Assembly: GCA_029531795.1 (NCBI GenBank)
Contig: JAPEIS010000008.1
Location: 992,001-1,056,000 of the forward strand
Origin: Sclerotinia nivalis
Lineage: Eukaryota > Ascomycota > Leotiomycetes > Helotiales > Sclerotiniaceae
DNA: 64,000 nt
Direction: 5' to 3'
The translations under genes and the position numbers were made by a program. Shown piece after piece: positions 21,510-33,781 of this stretch. Each line of letters begins with the position of its first letter. Positions within the stretch are counted from its first letter, which is position 1. Under the pieces are notes generated by a model. The model was not told where the DNA came from, did not search any database, and saw nothing but the letters and a program-made list of their open reading frames with translations.

Positions 21510-23403
21510 TTAGTTGGGGTTCCAAACAGTCCACCAGACGCCAATATTGGCCGCTACGACGAGATCTAACATCTTCAAGCCCTCGTCATGAATAATTAAT
21601 TTCCCCAGTTTTGCTCGTTTGCCTCTATTTCCACCACCGGCTTTCTCCTGTCCTATACTAAGGTCCAATCGATCGTCATTATCGTTCGATATTGTCAGCT
21701 CGTCTAAAAAGTTATGTAATCTTTGTGGCAGGGGCGGAGAATCTTCTTCATATGACGAGCTGATCGAGGAAGGTCTTGGTGGTAGCGAGAAAAGATCTTC
21801 CCCATTATTTGCATATGGCGTAGCATGAGACGTTTGATGCGGCTGAGTTTCAGATGGACGCTCAGGGTTAGGTTTAGATAGTCTTTTGCGGAAGCTTCCT
21901 AATTTTCGTGTGAGTTTAGACGATCCACTCTTGACCTGAGCTGCAGCCAAGTCCATTTTCTCTCTATCGAATAAATCCGAACTTGGTAAATTGAAGCGAA
22001 GTTCGCTCACAGTCACCGAGGTCGACGAGGAAGCGAGAGAATCTGCGGATACTGGGGCTGGCAATTTGTGTCGACAACGTAAGGACCGGCCCGCGCCACC
22101 CGTGGAGAATGTACAAGTACCTTCCCAGGGACTCAAAAATGTGTAACCCTTGGCGCGAGAATGTTCGGACCCTTCCGTGGACCGATTTTCCAGATCAGAC
22201 TCATGCAGACCTTCCGAGCTACCGCTGTTATTCCTGGTGTGATTTCCCGAAAAATCAGATATCGCCTTTTTATGTTGTCTAAAAGTTTTATTCCATGAAC
22301 TAGCCCATTCCATCGAGACCTGACGGTGGAAACCTGATCCGGAGACCCCTCCTTTTTGCGTCGCTGATGTGGGTCCTTCATTTCCCGGAGGTCGAGAACT
22401 AGCACCTTGTGCTCCCCGACTTGGAGCTGTACCACCGAGCTTGATATTGGCTGTCGGGTGGGTGTGGTAGCGGAAGTAGTTATATCCTGGCGTTGTGATA
22501 TGCACAGAAATGTCATAGTAAGGCTTTTTAGTTGCCGTCATCCCCACCGTGGGAGGATTTGATTTTCCTTCAACTGTGCCGACATTCCATTGACCACCCG
22601 AAGTTGGATCCCGTCGAATGATAGTTATCAAAAATGCCTTTGCTATATCATCGATTGGGCTAGGCCTTTCCAATGTCGTATGGCTATTTTGAGGCCGGTG
22701 TGATGGTTCCAGCTCATTATGATTAAGACTGTCAATTTGAGAAGATTCTGAAGTGAATATTGAATTTTCAGGCGTTACTCTAGGAAGAGGCTTTCTGTTG
22801 ACGGTATTGGCGCGCGCCATAGGAGAGTGCCGACCTACAGGCCGCCCAGAAATACCTGTTTCTGCTACCGTTGGCGTATTTGCTAGGCTATCACGCGGAG
22901 TCACGATGTCATGTTGTCCCGAAGTATCATTCTTTTGAATGTCTAGCGCAGGTGCTTGTTGTGGTGGGCGCTTTGAGTTTAATATACTTTGCCTATCAAT
23001 GTCTAAAGACTGAGCTCTAGAGCCATCGGGTAAGGGTTTTCTGGGTAAAGTCTTCTTAGACAGTGCCCGAGAAGGAATGGACTGCTCTTCGGATAAGAGA
23101 TGGGCATCTTCGTCCGAGTTTAGATGCAAGTAGTATAAAGAGCTTGCGATATCCTCGGATGTGACATTCTTCAATTGTGGTTTCAAGGTAGTAAGAATGA
23201 TATCTACCAGAATAGAGTCAGTTATCATGTTGGGCCCGCCATATTATTCTGAACGCACCATTACTACCAGGCACTCTAGCGATATAGAGAACCAGATTGG
23301 CCCTCTTCTGCTCGGTTGGATTTCGTGGATACTTCGGAGGGGATCCGGCAAGCTGGTTGAGACCAGAGAGTGAGTTTGCTTCAACAAAATCCTGAGGAGA
23401 CAT
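21510..23403 (-). CDS. Uncharacterised 612-aa protein
   Basis: Two exons: 23259-23403 and 21510-23203, with a 55-bp intron (23204-23258, GTGCGT to GGTAG). The splice removes an in-frame stop and joins Val-Leu-Tyr-Ile-Ala-Arg-Val-Pro-Gly to Thr-Leu-Lys-Pro-Gln, giving a compact, conserved-looking N-terminal domain (about 34-80). A long Ser/Pro-rich disordered region with several Arg-Lys-Pro-Leu-Pro motifs follows (85-190). Then comes a second folded segment (about 225-310), another disordered part and a hydrophobic C-terminal helix with two Trp (last ~25 residues). I recognise the general arrangement as one seen in filamentous ascomycetes but cannot name the family or a function. The Lys-Pro-Leu-Pro motifs could bind SH3 domains (inference). 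The exon-1 start is the first ATG. Confidence 0.8.
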
Positions 23404-24667
23404 AATTTCCCGAGAATTTCAAAAGGATTACGAAAATAAATTGAGGGAAGAAAAGAAACCTCTTCTTTTTACACTCGTGCTTCGCTATTTGTTAATGATG
23501 CTCAGCCTGGAAGGCAAAGCAACGAGTTCGGTAGGCTCAAAGTAATGAATACTTAATAATAAGCTTATCCAAGAAGCTCAGCCAGCTTTTGAAAGAGTTT
23601 GTTCTGTCGAAAGTTTTCGCCTTGACCTTTTTTGATTATCTCAAGGTTATGTTGGGCAGCAGAAAATATATCCCAGATATATTAGGGGAGGGATGGTGTA
23701 TTGATTGGGTATCTTGAATTGGGGTATCATATGGCGAAAAGCTGAAGCAGATATAACTGATGAATGGGAAAGAAGCTGTGCGATAACTTGACAAGGTATT
23801 TGCAGGGACTTATAAGGATTGAGAAATTTGTCCAAGTTGTAGAGGCGGTATTGATTGCCACGACATCATATGTTGTTTGATATTGATCCACATGCTTTCC
23901 TGGGCCTTACCCAGATGTTTATAGAAAATGAGAAGTTATTAAATGAGTCTTTGAATGATTTATGATAGGTAGCATAGTATGTAATGTAAATGTAAATCCA
24001 TTGATTCATATGAAGTTTTTTGAGTTTTCCCAAGCCAAGCAAAATCAATGCATTGATTACATTACATTTTTACCTTGATCAGATCATTTGTTGGCGGGTC
24101 ACCCCCTTATGAAATCCCAACCAGAAATTTTACTTGCACTGCCGCAATTTGAATTGATGAGGTACCGAATAATGTGTGGGGATAATGTGTGAGGATAATG
24201 TGTGAGGCTGGTACATATGGCTGGTACATGAGGCTGGGTAAGTGAGGCTGAGAGTACGGCTACCTATCCAGTAGATTCACAGTATTGATTTCTCTCTCTC
24301 TTCGCTTGTCCACTTTCGCCCGCTAAAATAAGTGGGTATTCACTCATCAACCCACTAAAAAAAGAACCCCCAATTGGTTCTAACCGACCAATTAAAATTC
24401 ATCAAAAGTTCGCGCACTAAGTAAGGACTTGAGAAATCTCGAAAATTTAATTTGGCACAGATTATCGTATTTGTATTTGTACAGAGGGAGAAAAGCTTCA
24501 TATTTTACCACAACTTCATTCATACACATACAGTACAGAATAACTTTATGATAATTGTATTATTTTGATTCAATTCATGATCAGAAGTTATAGCGTTATT
24601 TAACTTTAAGTTTTGATCTTCCATATATCCCTATTGTAATTCATTTGCCATTGGTAAAAAAAAAAGA
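23404..24667. other. Divergent intergenic region, no gene seen
   Basis: It separates the 612-aa protein gene from the SURF6 gene. The sequence is AT-rich. Imperfect repeats built on GGATAATGTGTG and GAGGCTGG occur at about 24175-24250. Confidence 0.5.
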
Positions 24668-26426
24668 ATGGCAGAGAGTACACTTCAAGTTTGTCTTCCT
24701 TTCCCCGCCTTCGCGTTTTATCCATTAACACTTTTTTTTTCCAGGACCGATTGCGAGAGCATGCAGAGGCATTTGATGGATTGCTATCCTTGATTCCGGC
24801 GAAATATTACTACGGCGAAGATACTAGTGTATGTAAATAGTTCGGTTTGGATTCCACTGCCAGGGCTACAATGCTGATTACCATTTTCCTATATAGGATC
24901 AATGGAAAAAGAAGAAGCAAACCAAGCAACAAGCTGCTGCGGCAAGACGCGCAAAGCTTGATCCAGATTCTGCAAAGACCGCAAAGGATGTCATGGATGA
25001 ACGAGCGAAGAAGAGAAAATTGGAAGAGTCTGAGGATGTTGAGGATGGATCTGAGGTAGAGGGTATCGAAAAAGAATTACCAAAACAAGGATTAAAAAAG
25101 GCAGTAGAGAAGCCAGCTAAGAAATTAAAAACTGAGACTGAATCCACAAAAGAGATACCCAAATCTTCGACACCAAAGGACTCAACAGCCAAAAAAGTTT
25201 TGACACCTGAAGAAGAAGCAGCAAGATTGGAAAAGAGAAATCAGAAAGAAGAACAGAAAAAGACAAAGGCAGCTAAGAAGTCAGCTAAACAGAAGGCGAA
25301 GAGGGAGGAAGCCGCCAAACAAGTTGTCCAGTTACCAACGGAAGATACTTCTGCTAGTGAGTCGACTACAAAGGATAATGTGGCCGAGGAAGCTACCAAG
25401 GAAGCTGCCACTAACGAAGTTCCTACCAAAAAGTCAATCGAGCATGAAACTGCGGCAGATGAAGAACCAGAACATCATGATGAAATTGGACATTTTGAAG
25501 CCGAAGGTCTAGAGGAGCCTGAATCTACAGAGTCATCGCCACCCTCATCTACTTTCTCAACACCCAACGAAGAGACCACTAGCGGGGGTACATCCACATC
25601 CTCTACCATACCCCCTGCCGCCCCTCCTAAACATATTACTCTCCCAGCCGACTCCGAAATTCTCCGTTCTAGATTAGCAGCTCGTATCGAAACTCTACGA
25701 GCCGCACGTAAAGCAAGTAACTCTGATGGTACCCCAGTGCGCAACCGCCAAGAACTCATGGAACAACGTCGCAAAAAGGAAGAGCAACGAAAGGCCCACA
25801 AGAGAGAACTCCGACTTCAAGCCAAGATTGATGAAGAGGCTCGACGTGAAGCCGCATTAGTATCAGCAAGAAGTAGTCCAGCAGGAAGCTTGCTCAGTCC
25901 TCTAATTCGGTCACCTGAAAACAATTTTGCTTTTGGCAGAGTCGCATTCGCTGATGGACAAGGTCTCAACGAAGATTTAACTGCGCTGAAATCGATACCG
26001 AAGAAGAAGGGACCACAGGATGTTAATAGTGCACTCGCCGCTGCAGCCAAGAAACAATCTCGATTAGAAAGCATGGATGCCGATAAGCGCGCCGACATTG
26101 AAGAGAAAGAACGTTGGTTAATTGCGAAAAAGCGCGTGAATGGCGAGAAAGTTCGAGATGATAGTTCATTACTGAAGAAAACTCTCAAAAGAAAAGAGAA
26201 GCAAAAGAAGAAGAGTGAGAAGGAATGGACAGAGAGGATAGATGGAGTCAAGAAAGCGGGAGCTATGAAACAGAAGAAGAGAGAGGAGAATCTACAGGCT
26301 AGGAGGGATGGAAAGGGAGGAAAGGGAAAGAAGGGCGGAAAAGGTGGAAAACCAGCAGGTGGTGCTAAAAAGAAGAGTAGGCCGGGTTTTGAGGGTAGTT
26401 TTGGGGGTGGAGGAAAGAAAAAGTAA
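24668..26426 (+). CDS. RRP14: SURF6 / Rrp14 family ribosome-biogenesis protein
   Basis: Three exons: a 21-nt first exon 24668-24688, then 24745-24828 and 24897-26426; introns of 56 and 68 bp, both phase 0; 544 aa. The short first exons restore the N-terminal Rrp14 domain (Leu-Arg-x-His-x-x-Ala-Phe-Asp followed by Ile-Pro-Ala-Lys-Tyr-Tyr-Tyr, residues about 9-32), which single-frame reading misses. The middle is acidic/basic low complexity. The C-terminal SURF6 domain (about 255-510) is a long charged helix with Leu-Arg-x-Arg-Leu-Ala-x-Arg-Ile-Glu, Phe-Gly-Arg-Val-x-Phe and a Lys-rich end, closing with a Gly/Lys tail. Yeast Rrp14 acts in the nucleolus in early 60S and 40S assembly. Domain order and length fit the family. 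Confidence 0.92.
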
Positions 26427-27791
26427 AGGCGGAATGTGATGTTGGGGATCAGTCTAGGTATTAAGGAGTGAGGATAGGAAAATATAATACAGAGGCGGTG
26501 GTAGGAGAGGGAAAATGGAAAGTGATAGCTTTATGTTTATGAAGTGGTCTCTAGGGGAAAACCATCCAGATCCAGGTAAATGCATGGACGCACGACGGGA
26601 CTGCACTATGTTTATCAGAGGAAGAATACTTTACAATACTACCTGCATCTACAATTAACATTTTTGTAGACAATAACCAAGTTACCTACTGTGAACACAT
26701 GATATCATTAATTCCATTACCTTTCCCTTTGCACCCACCCAATTAGTTCCTTTTCATAAGCCTTTCTTTCTTTACATCCGTGCCCAAACTGAACCCTATG
26801 TGATTTCTATGTAAATATCCAAGTGCATAATAACTTTCCTTTTATTTATGAATATATATATATATATATATAAATACAACTCAATAAACAAACACAAACA
26901 CATATAGGAAATATTTAACCGTATACACACTCCTCCCTCTTCTCTCCCTCTCTCCTACAAATAGATAGAGATTAAACAAACTCTTTCGATTTTTTTAAAC
27001 CTCTAGCTCCCCTCTCTCCCTCCCCCTCTTCCTTTCTTCCCCCGGGTAATCTAATAAGAAGAAAGGGAAATACTAAGGTTGAAGTATAGGTAGGTGGATG
27101 ATTATGAGTAGGAATATAAGGAGAGTTGTAATATCATACCTAGTATTCGTTTCATGCATTTCATTCCCTTCCTTCCATTTCCCTTATAAATAACTACCTA
27201 TTACAAAGTTTAACATAAAGGTGAAGTACGGGTAAAACAAAGTAAAATAAAGTCAGCTAAAATCACGTAGAGTAAAATAGGATAAAATAAGATTCTTTCA
27301 TTAACAAAATCCCCCATTTCATCGCATTCCCCAACCCAGCCAGTCAACCAGTTAGCTAACCTAGTTATCTTCATCTTAATCATTCATTCTTCATCCCTCA
27401 TCTATTCGAGAATCCCGTCAGATCAGATCATATTATCTTATCATATCTTCAACTAAATGACTTTCTTTCCTGGTGCCCAGCCCAGGTTAGAACAGAACAG
27501 AACGAACAGAGTAGAATAGAACAGAGTAGATGAATGAAACTACTGAATGAATTTTTCCTTCCTTTCCTACGCTGAACTAAAGTCTAATATCCCCAGACCC
27601 CTACTTTCCTACCCCTGCCCTCCTTTCCCTTCCCATGGAATGAAAATGAATGATGTAACCCCCGTAGCATAGCAAAAGATCTCGTTGGGTTTGTTTGAAT
27701 ATATTTGTAATTTTCCTCCATCATAAAAGTAATCGAGATGCGCCGCTCGCCTGCCGTGCTTATGAAATCAAATTGTATGTGTAGAAAGCAA
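26427..27791. other. Convergent intergenic region, pyrimidine-rich
   Basis: It lies between the 3' ends of the SURF6 and VPS74 genes. The plus strand at 26900-27060 is rich in CT words, and 27200-27300 carries repeated GTAAAATA-like words. No gene is seen. Confidence 0.5.
26852..26872. repeat. AT dinucleotide microsatellite
   Basis: An uninterrupted run of about ten AT units in the 3' flank of the SURF6 gene. Confidence 0.9.
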
Positions 27792-29048
27792 TTATAGCAA
27801 AGAGTCCAACCGGGTAAAGACACTTAAACATGCGGCCACAACCTCGAGTTGCAGCTCTTTATCCTTTCCATTGTTTACCTCCTATTTGCGTGGTATTAGT
27901 GCTGGTATATATAGTATGGGCGTGGGGGATATTGGTAAAAGGTGAATTATACATACATCAGTAATGACTTGTCCCAAATTTGCACCGATTCCTGCTGAAC
28001 CTCCTGCTCTCTTTCCAAATGGCCATTGACTATATTCTGCCAATAATTCATCGACTTGGGCGAATGCTCGTTCTCTAGATTCGTGACCCAGTGATGCGAG
28101 GGCATTCTCTAATACATTGGCTGCATATGCAGCACATACCATGGCAATTGTTCTGATGTATCTGAATTCGAGGTTTTCGGGGAGAAATTGACTACCAGGG
28201 AGGACAACTGTTCGTTGTGTAAGGACATTTCGGACTCTTCTTCTAATCTCTTCCTTTGCTCCACCGTCTGCTACAGGATGTGTTGCCATATCGAACAAAA
28301 GGAAGTTTTTCTTCTCGGTCCTTAGAATACCCTTATCGACCAATCCTTTTGCTAATCGTTCTCGGACTTGTTTCAATTGGTATCCGATTTTCATGAGATT
28401 CCATGTCTCGCCTGGTAAATGATGTCAATGTGAGACTTTCATAATGTGGGAAATTGCGATTTCTTACCACTCATCAAATCAATCCATGAACTGACACTCA
28501 TCTTCTCACTCGCTTTCATCATTTTCAGCGCTTCATCCAACAATACTTCTCCTGTCAAAGTATCATCAATAACCTCAATTACTCTGTCCGCTAAGGGAAA
28601 TCGCCGCCTCGAAGAATCCTTCTGCATGCTCACGCGCCCTCTGAACGCCAGCTCAATGACAATACATCCACGAAGCGCATACGAAATATTATCATTCCAG
28701 AACGAAAGGTATCCCTAAAAAATCGTATTAGTACTTGTCGCAGAACCGCAAACCACCACCTGTTCAGATCAAGCCACCTACTTGCTTATCCTTCAATCCC
28801 AGCAGCAAAACCTCCTCCATCAGCGTCAATTTAGGTTGTTTGCTCCTCTCAGCACTTTCGCTAATATCTCTCGGATCGAAGGCAATCTTGTGTCCATTCT
28901 CGCCGCTCTCATATGATGTTTCGGGACCGCTAGTATCGCGTGAATTGCCAGCCTTGGGCGCCGGTGATGCAACACGACTCGATTCTCCATTTTCCGTATC
29001 GCCAGCCCCTCCTCCGCCACCTCTTCTGCGAGTGAGTCCTGAAGACAT
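27792..29048 (-). CDS. VPS74: VPS74 / GOLPH3 (GPP34) Golgi PI4P effector
   Basis: Four exons on the minus strand: 28782-29048, 28468-28714, 27957-28411 and 27792-27881; introns of 67, 56 and 75 bp; 352 aa. The N-terminal ~65 residues are disordered with an Arg-Arg-Arg-Gly cluster. The GPP34 domain follows: [12 protein letters not shown], then Gly-Tyr-Leu-Ser-Phe-Trp-Asn-Asp, and later Trp-Asn-Leu near [10 protein letters not shown]. The last exon gives a C-terminal helix ending in Leu-Asp-Ser-Leu-Leu. Vps74 binds Golgi PI4P and the tails of glycosyltransferases, packing them into COPI vesicles. Every junction restores the conserved domain without gaps, so the exon model is solid. Confidence 0.95.
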
Positions 29049-29740
29049 TGGTCGTATCGCGAGGTCAATTGTATGTGTAGTATTTGATATAAATGTATGG
29101 GTTGTCGTGGGAAATTAAGCAAAGGGGGATGGAGTTTTGTCCTCTTTGCAGTGAGACAGCGGCGCTACCGCTCACAAAAGCAATTCCGCCAGTAGATTAT
29201 CTTTCGTTTTGTCGATGAACAAATTGATCCTTCGAAGTTCTAGATTCTCAAATTTGTTTCTTCGTATCAATAATAAAAAAAGTGGGCGGGGCAAATGTGG
29301 TGGTATTGAAGGTTCGAATTGTTCTGTAGAGCTTTGAGGTGCGTGGATGAACAGGGATAGCCCAATGAAACCACGCTAAGATTTTATAGAGAACTTCTTT
29401 GAACTGGGGAAGTGGGAAATTATTATGATGGTCTGGGAGAGAAAGTTCTTGACAAAAAAGGATACCGATAATATTTTGAAAAGTACTTCAAACTCAATAT
29501 ATATCTTCATGTTTTTAATTTGATGAGGGAAAACAAGAATTTGTTGAGTAAGATGGTCTAAACATTTTTACAGGCGCATAGAATCATATCACTTCTATGA
29601 ACGCATCGAAAGCTTGTACAAGTTTCCCCTCCATCCCTTGTATTGCCGCCCGTTCACCACTTGTATCTCAATCATGACCCATGAAACCCTCATTGTCTTT
29701 TTTCCATCTCGACCGTCTCCATATTATACAATTCCAAAAT
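29049..29740. other. VPS74 promoter and ACP 3' flank, no gene seen
   Basis: Tandem arrangement: the ACP gene ends at 29741 and VPS74 starts at 29048 on the same strand. Nothing else is recognisable. Confidence 0.5.
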
Positions 29741-30423
29741 CTAGTGAGCTATGAAGGCTGTTAGCTATTTTTATCCACCTTATAAAATCCCACCATAGAC
29801 TCACCATCTGGTTGGTGGAGGATATATTCGACGGCTTGGTCAACTATGAAATTTGTTAAAATTATTGCTCCATTCGATATTCCCACCGGAAAACATACCA
29901 CTGAGAATAGAATCCGCATCCTTATCTGGGATTTCAATGCTGAATTCCTGTAACCTCATCAGTCTCCAATTCCTCATTGTGGATATCTTGTACAAACCTC
30001 CTCAATAGCCATAACAACCTCTACAGTATCCAAGCTGTCCAACCCAAGATCATTCGAGAAGTGCGCTGTTGCTGAAAGCTACCCATTGTCAATCATAACG
30101 TCCTGGCCATCTGCTCTATCAAATATCATACCTTCGTTGGGTCCGAAACCTGCATATCATGTTAGCACTTTCCCAGTTGAAGATTCATCCAGCGCACTCA
30201 CTTTGTCAAAGTTGCCCAGTAAAGAAAGAATTCTGCCTTCAACTTCTTTCTTCTCAAGACCGGCGGCTGCGGAGTAGCATCTTGCGGCTTGGAAAGCCGA
30301 TGGGGCGAATTGAGATTTTGTGATGAAAGAACTTGGGGCGATAGGACGAGCAATTGCTGCAGGTCTGTGGACAGCTTTGCTAGCAGCGCTGCGGGCTGTT
30401 CTGAGAAGAGCGGTTCTGAACAT
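29741..30423 (-). CDS. ACP1: Mitochondrial acyl carrier protein (complex I NDUFAB1)
   Basis: Six exons on the minus strand: 30202-30423, 30132-30149, 29998-30078, 29899-29947, 29805-29843 and 29741-29748; introns of 50-56 bp; 138 aa. A mitochondrial presequence rich in Arg/Ala/Ser (about 1-50) precedes a four-helix ACP with Asp-Leu-Gly-Leu-Asp-Ser-Leu; Ser95 is the phosphopantetheine site. The acidic helix Glu-Val-Val-Met-Ala-Ile-Glu-Glu is intact and the protein ends Pro-Asp-Ala-His. It works in mitochondrial type II fatty acid synthesis and lipoate supply and is an accessory subunit of complex I. Exon 2 is an 18-nt micro-exon and the last exon has only 8 coding bases. Each splice is forced by the conserved family sequence. 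A different acceptor (CTTTCAG retained) is needed for exon 3 to keep frame. Confidence 0.93.
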
Positions 30424-30808
30424 CTTGATATGTGGAAAGGATTAAAAGGGACGTCTGTGGATAATGCGGTGGTAGATGTGAATTTGATGATGGAGATGCT
30501 TCCCAGAATGTTTAGCTTTAGCGTATTTTGACTACACGTGACTAAAGATGCGACGGCGAGATTTAAGAGAACTATTTGCAGTAAACTTGATTGGTAGAAA
30601 TTCGGTTTGGAATGATGTATGATATTGTGATGACTAAAACTATTTTACTTTACAATTTCATAATATAGAAGGGAATGGCGGCGTACAATAGAAGCTTTGT
30701 ACTTTTGGCCAATCACAGAAAGTCATTTCGAAATCAACTCTTAAAGTTCCGTCAACCTCATATCTAGATACAGATCTCCAACAATTCTGCCACGAGCAAC
30801 CCTTCACA
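30424..30808. promoter_or_regulatory. Shared divergent promoter of ACP and the 23-kDa complex I subunit
   Basis: 385 bp separate the two start codons, which face away from each other. No long frames or clear TATA box lie inside. Common control of two complex I genes is an inference from the arrangement. Confidence 0.55.
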
Positions 30809-31710
<902 letters not shown>

Positions 31711-32716
31711 CCATATTTTTATTTGTTGTGAGGTGGGAAATTTGTACATACCAGAAGCGGTTCTTGAAAAATGCAAGTAAATGGACACAAAAATTACTAT
31801 GATTTATGCCGTTAAATGACATTCCCTCGGATTCGAATCATATGATCTATGGGACGAGGTATACAGAATCTCTAAGTGTAGATAAACCACCCTCTCTAAA
31901 TACGCATATCATTTCATCATATGAAAGGGCATGATAAAGCTCCCTCCCCTGAAAGATCTTGAGTCTCAAGCCGAGTAGATGTCTACCCTGATTAGGCATT
32001 TCATTTCTATGTACCCCCGGCCACTCCTACTCGAAATATCCGTTCTTGAGTCATACACTACCTACTGCCAAACGTCCCTAAGGTATAGATATCAAGACCT
32101 TCGTTCATGTTGGATTGCAGTTAGATAAAGGGTTCTCAGATAAAGGGATTAGAGGTAGGAAATGGTAATTAGACCACCTACTTACTATAGAAGGATTTTG
32201 TGGAGGGGTGTTGGGTGGTGGGATATGGGATATGGGATATATGTTAGGAATTAAGGCGATGGATGGATTTAATGACATACTAATACTATGTACTAAGTAG
32301 CGAAATGGTTTTTCATTTTGTAGGGGGTTTATGTTCTCGAGTAGAGAGAGGTAGGGGGAATGCACTTTTGAGCTAGGTGGGTGGGTTTAATGAGCTGCTT
32401 GGAATGGTCGTTCACATCTACATTTATATTCACATTGGTATTAGCATGCATGGATAGAGTTATGAGATCTTTCAATTTCTTGTGTCGTATTTATCTCAAG
32501 CAACAATAATAATGAGAAGTCAAACCCCCTAGCACTAAAACCCCATCCTTCATCCATCCATCCCGCCCAGCAACCCGCCATCAAGCCAACCATATCCATA
32601 CATGAAGAGAAAAGGAAAAAAGGTAAAAAGATCAACGCCAGGCTAACCAATATTGAACGAGCCCAAGACTTGGAAAGTTCGCCCTATCCCACAGTTCCCA
32701 AACGCAATCTCTATTT
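31711..32716. other. Convergent intergenic region, no gene seen
   Basis: It lies between the stop codons of the complex I subunit gene and the 336-aa gene. A small GGGATAT tandem repeat occurs at about 32220-32240. No supported frame is seen. Confidence 0.5.
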
Positions 32717-33781
32717 TTACTTCTTCTCTTCGAAATAAAACTTGCCCAGACCCGCTTGATCGGGACTACCAAGAGGAGGTCTACTAGCCGCAGATGGACT
32801 ATCATCAATTCTCTCCTTTAAAATTCTCTCTGCAGCTTCAGCACCTACTCCCGTACCCAGTCCCGATCCAGATGAATTGCGATTTCCAGCTACTCCTACT
32901 CCCTGGCCCCGAGCGGCTGTATCCACATAGCCACTTGTATTATCATCTGTAATTCCATCCAGCATTCTCGCTTCACGCTTCTGTTGTTCTGCTGTTGCGG
33001 ATGTGGATGCGCTGACGGGGGTTCCGGGGTTGCTGCTCTGTAATTCTTTGGCCAGACCGCTTTTTCCTACTGCGATAGGACTCGCGAGGAGATTACTTCT
33101 GCTGTATGTTGGACCGCTAACGGTACTTCCAGCGCCTTCACCAAACCCAACTAAACTCGTGTTATCACTCATTCCATCCCCATCTAACTCCTCATCCATA
33201 GCCGATGCGGAAAAGGTATCCCGATCATCTATTTCTCGATAATTGTTATCCATGCTCATCTCATCATCATCAGCTTCTGTTTGTCCTTTTGTACTATTCG
33301 ATGCCCATGTAGTGGTTCTTCCAGTGATAGAACCGGTCGCGGATGCGCTACCAACGGTAGATATGCGTGTTGTATAAACTGGATTTCCGGCTTGATCGAA
33401 ATATCCTGGGATTTGTCCAGTAGCAGGTCCTGGGGCTGATGTGCTACCGCTGGGGTTTTGAGGCGTGGCTGTGGTTACACGTTCGAGGCCTGCGAGGCGT
33501 GAGATTCGGTCTGCGCGCTGCGCTTCGAGGGTGTTGTTTGAAAGAGTGTGTTGATGATGGGAGCTTGCGGTCGGGTGAGCAGATCCGCGATGACCATCTT
33601 TGATAGCGGTGGTAGAGAGAGCGGAGAGGGAGGTCGTGGTTGAGTTTGGGGTTCCTCTGGAGTAGATTACATTAGTACTTCGATGGAAAGATTGTGGGGA
33701 GAGTATTTACGGTGCATCGGTTGGAGTATCAATATTTGATTGTGGTTCGGGCATGCCGATCAGTGTAGGAGTAGATGCCAT
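32717..33781 (-). CDS. Uncharacterised Ser/Thr-rich 336-aa protein
   Basis: Two exons: 33711-33781 and 32717-33656, with a 54-bp intron (33657-33710); phase 2 join. The long frame has no ATG upstream of 33259, and the small first exon supplies a start with MASTPTLIGMPEPQ. The protein is almost wholly disordered. It has an N-terminal Gly-Thr-Pro-Asn-Ser-Thr stretch, a short helix with Arg-Ile-Ser-Arg-Leu-Ala-Gly-Leu-Glu-Arg (about 75-84), an acidic part and Ser/Gly-rich stretches. It ends in a basic-acidic Phe-Tyr-Phe-Glu-Glu-Lys-Lys tail. No membrane segment is present. I do not recognise a family; the short helix and the C-terminal tail are the best candidates for conserved interaction sites. 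Confidence 0.75.

Noticed and set aside
21109..21513. Open frame of 134 codons on the plus strand
   Set aside because: It has no motif and overlaps an equally long minus-strand frame; neither shows protein-like composition.
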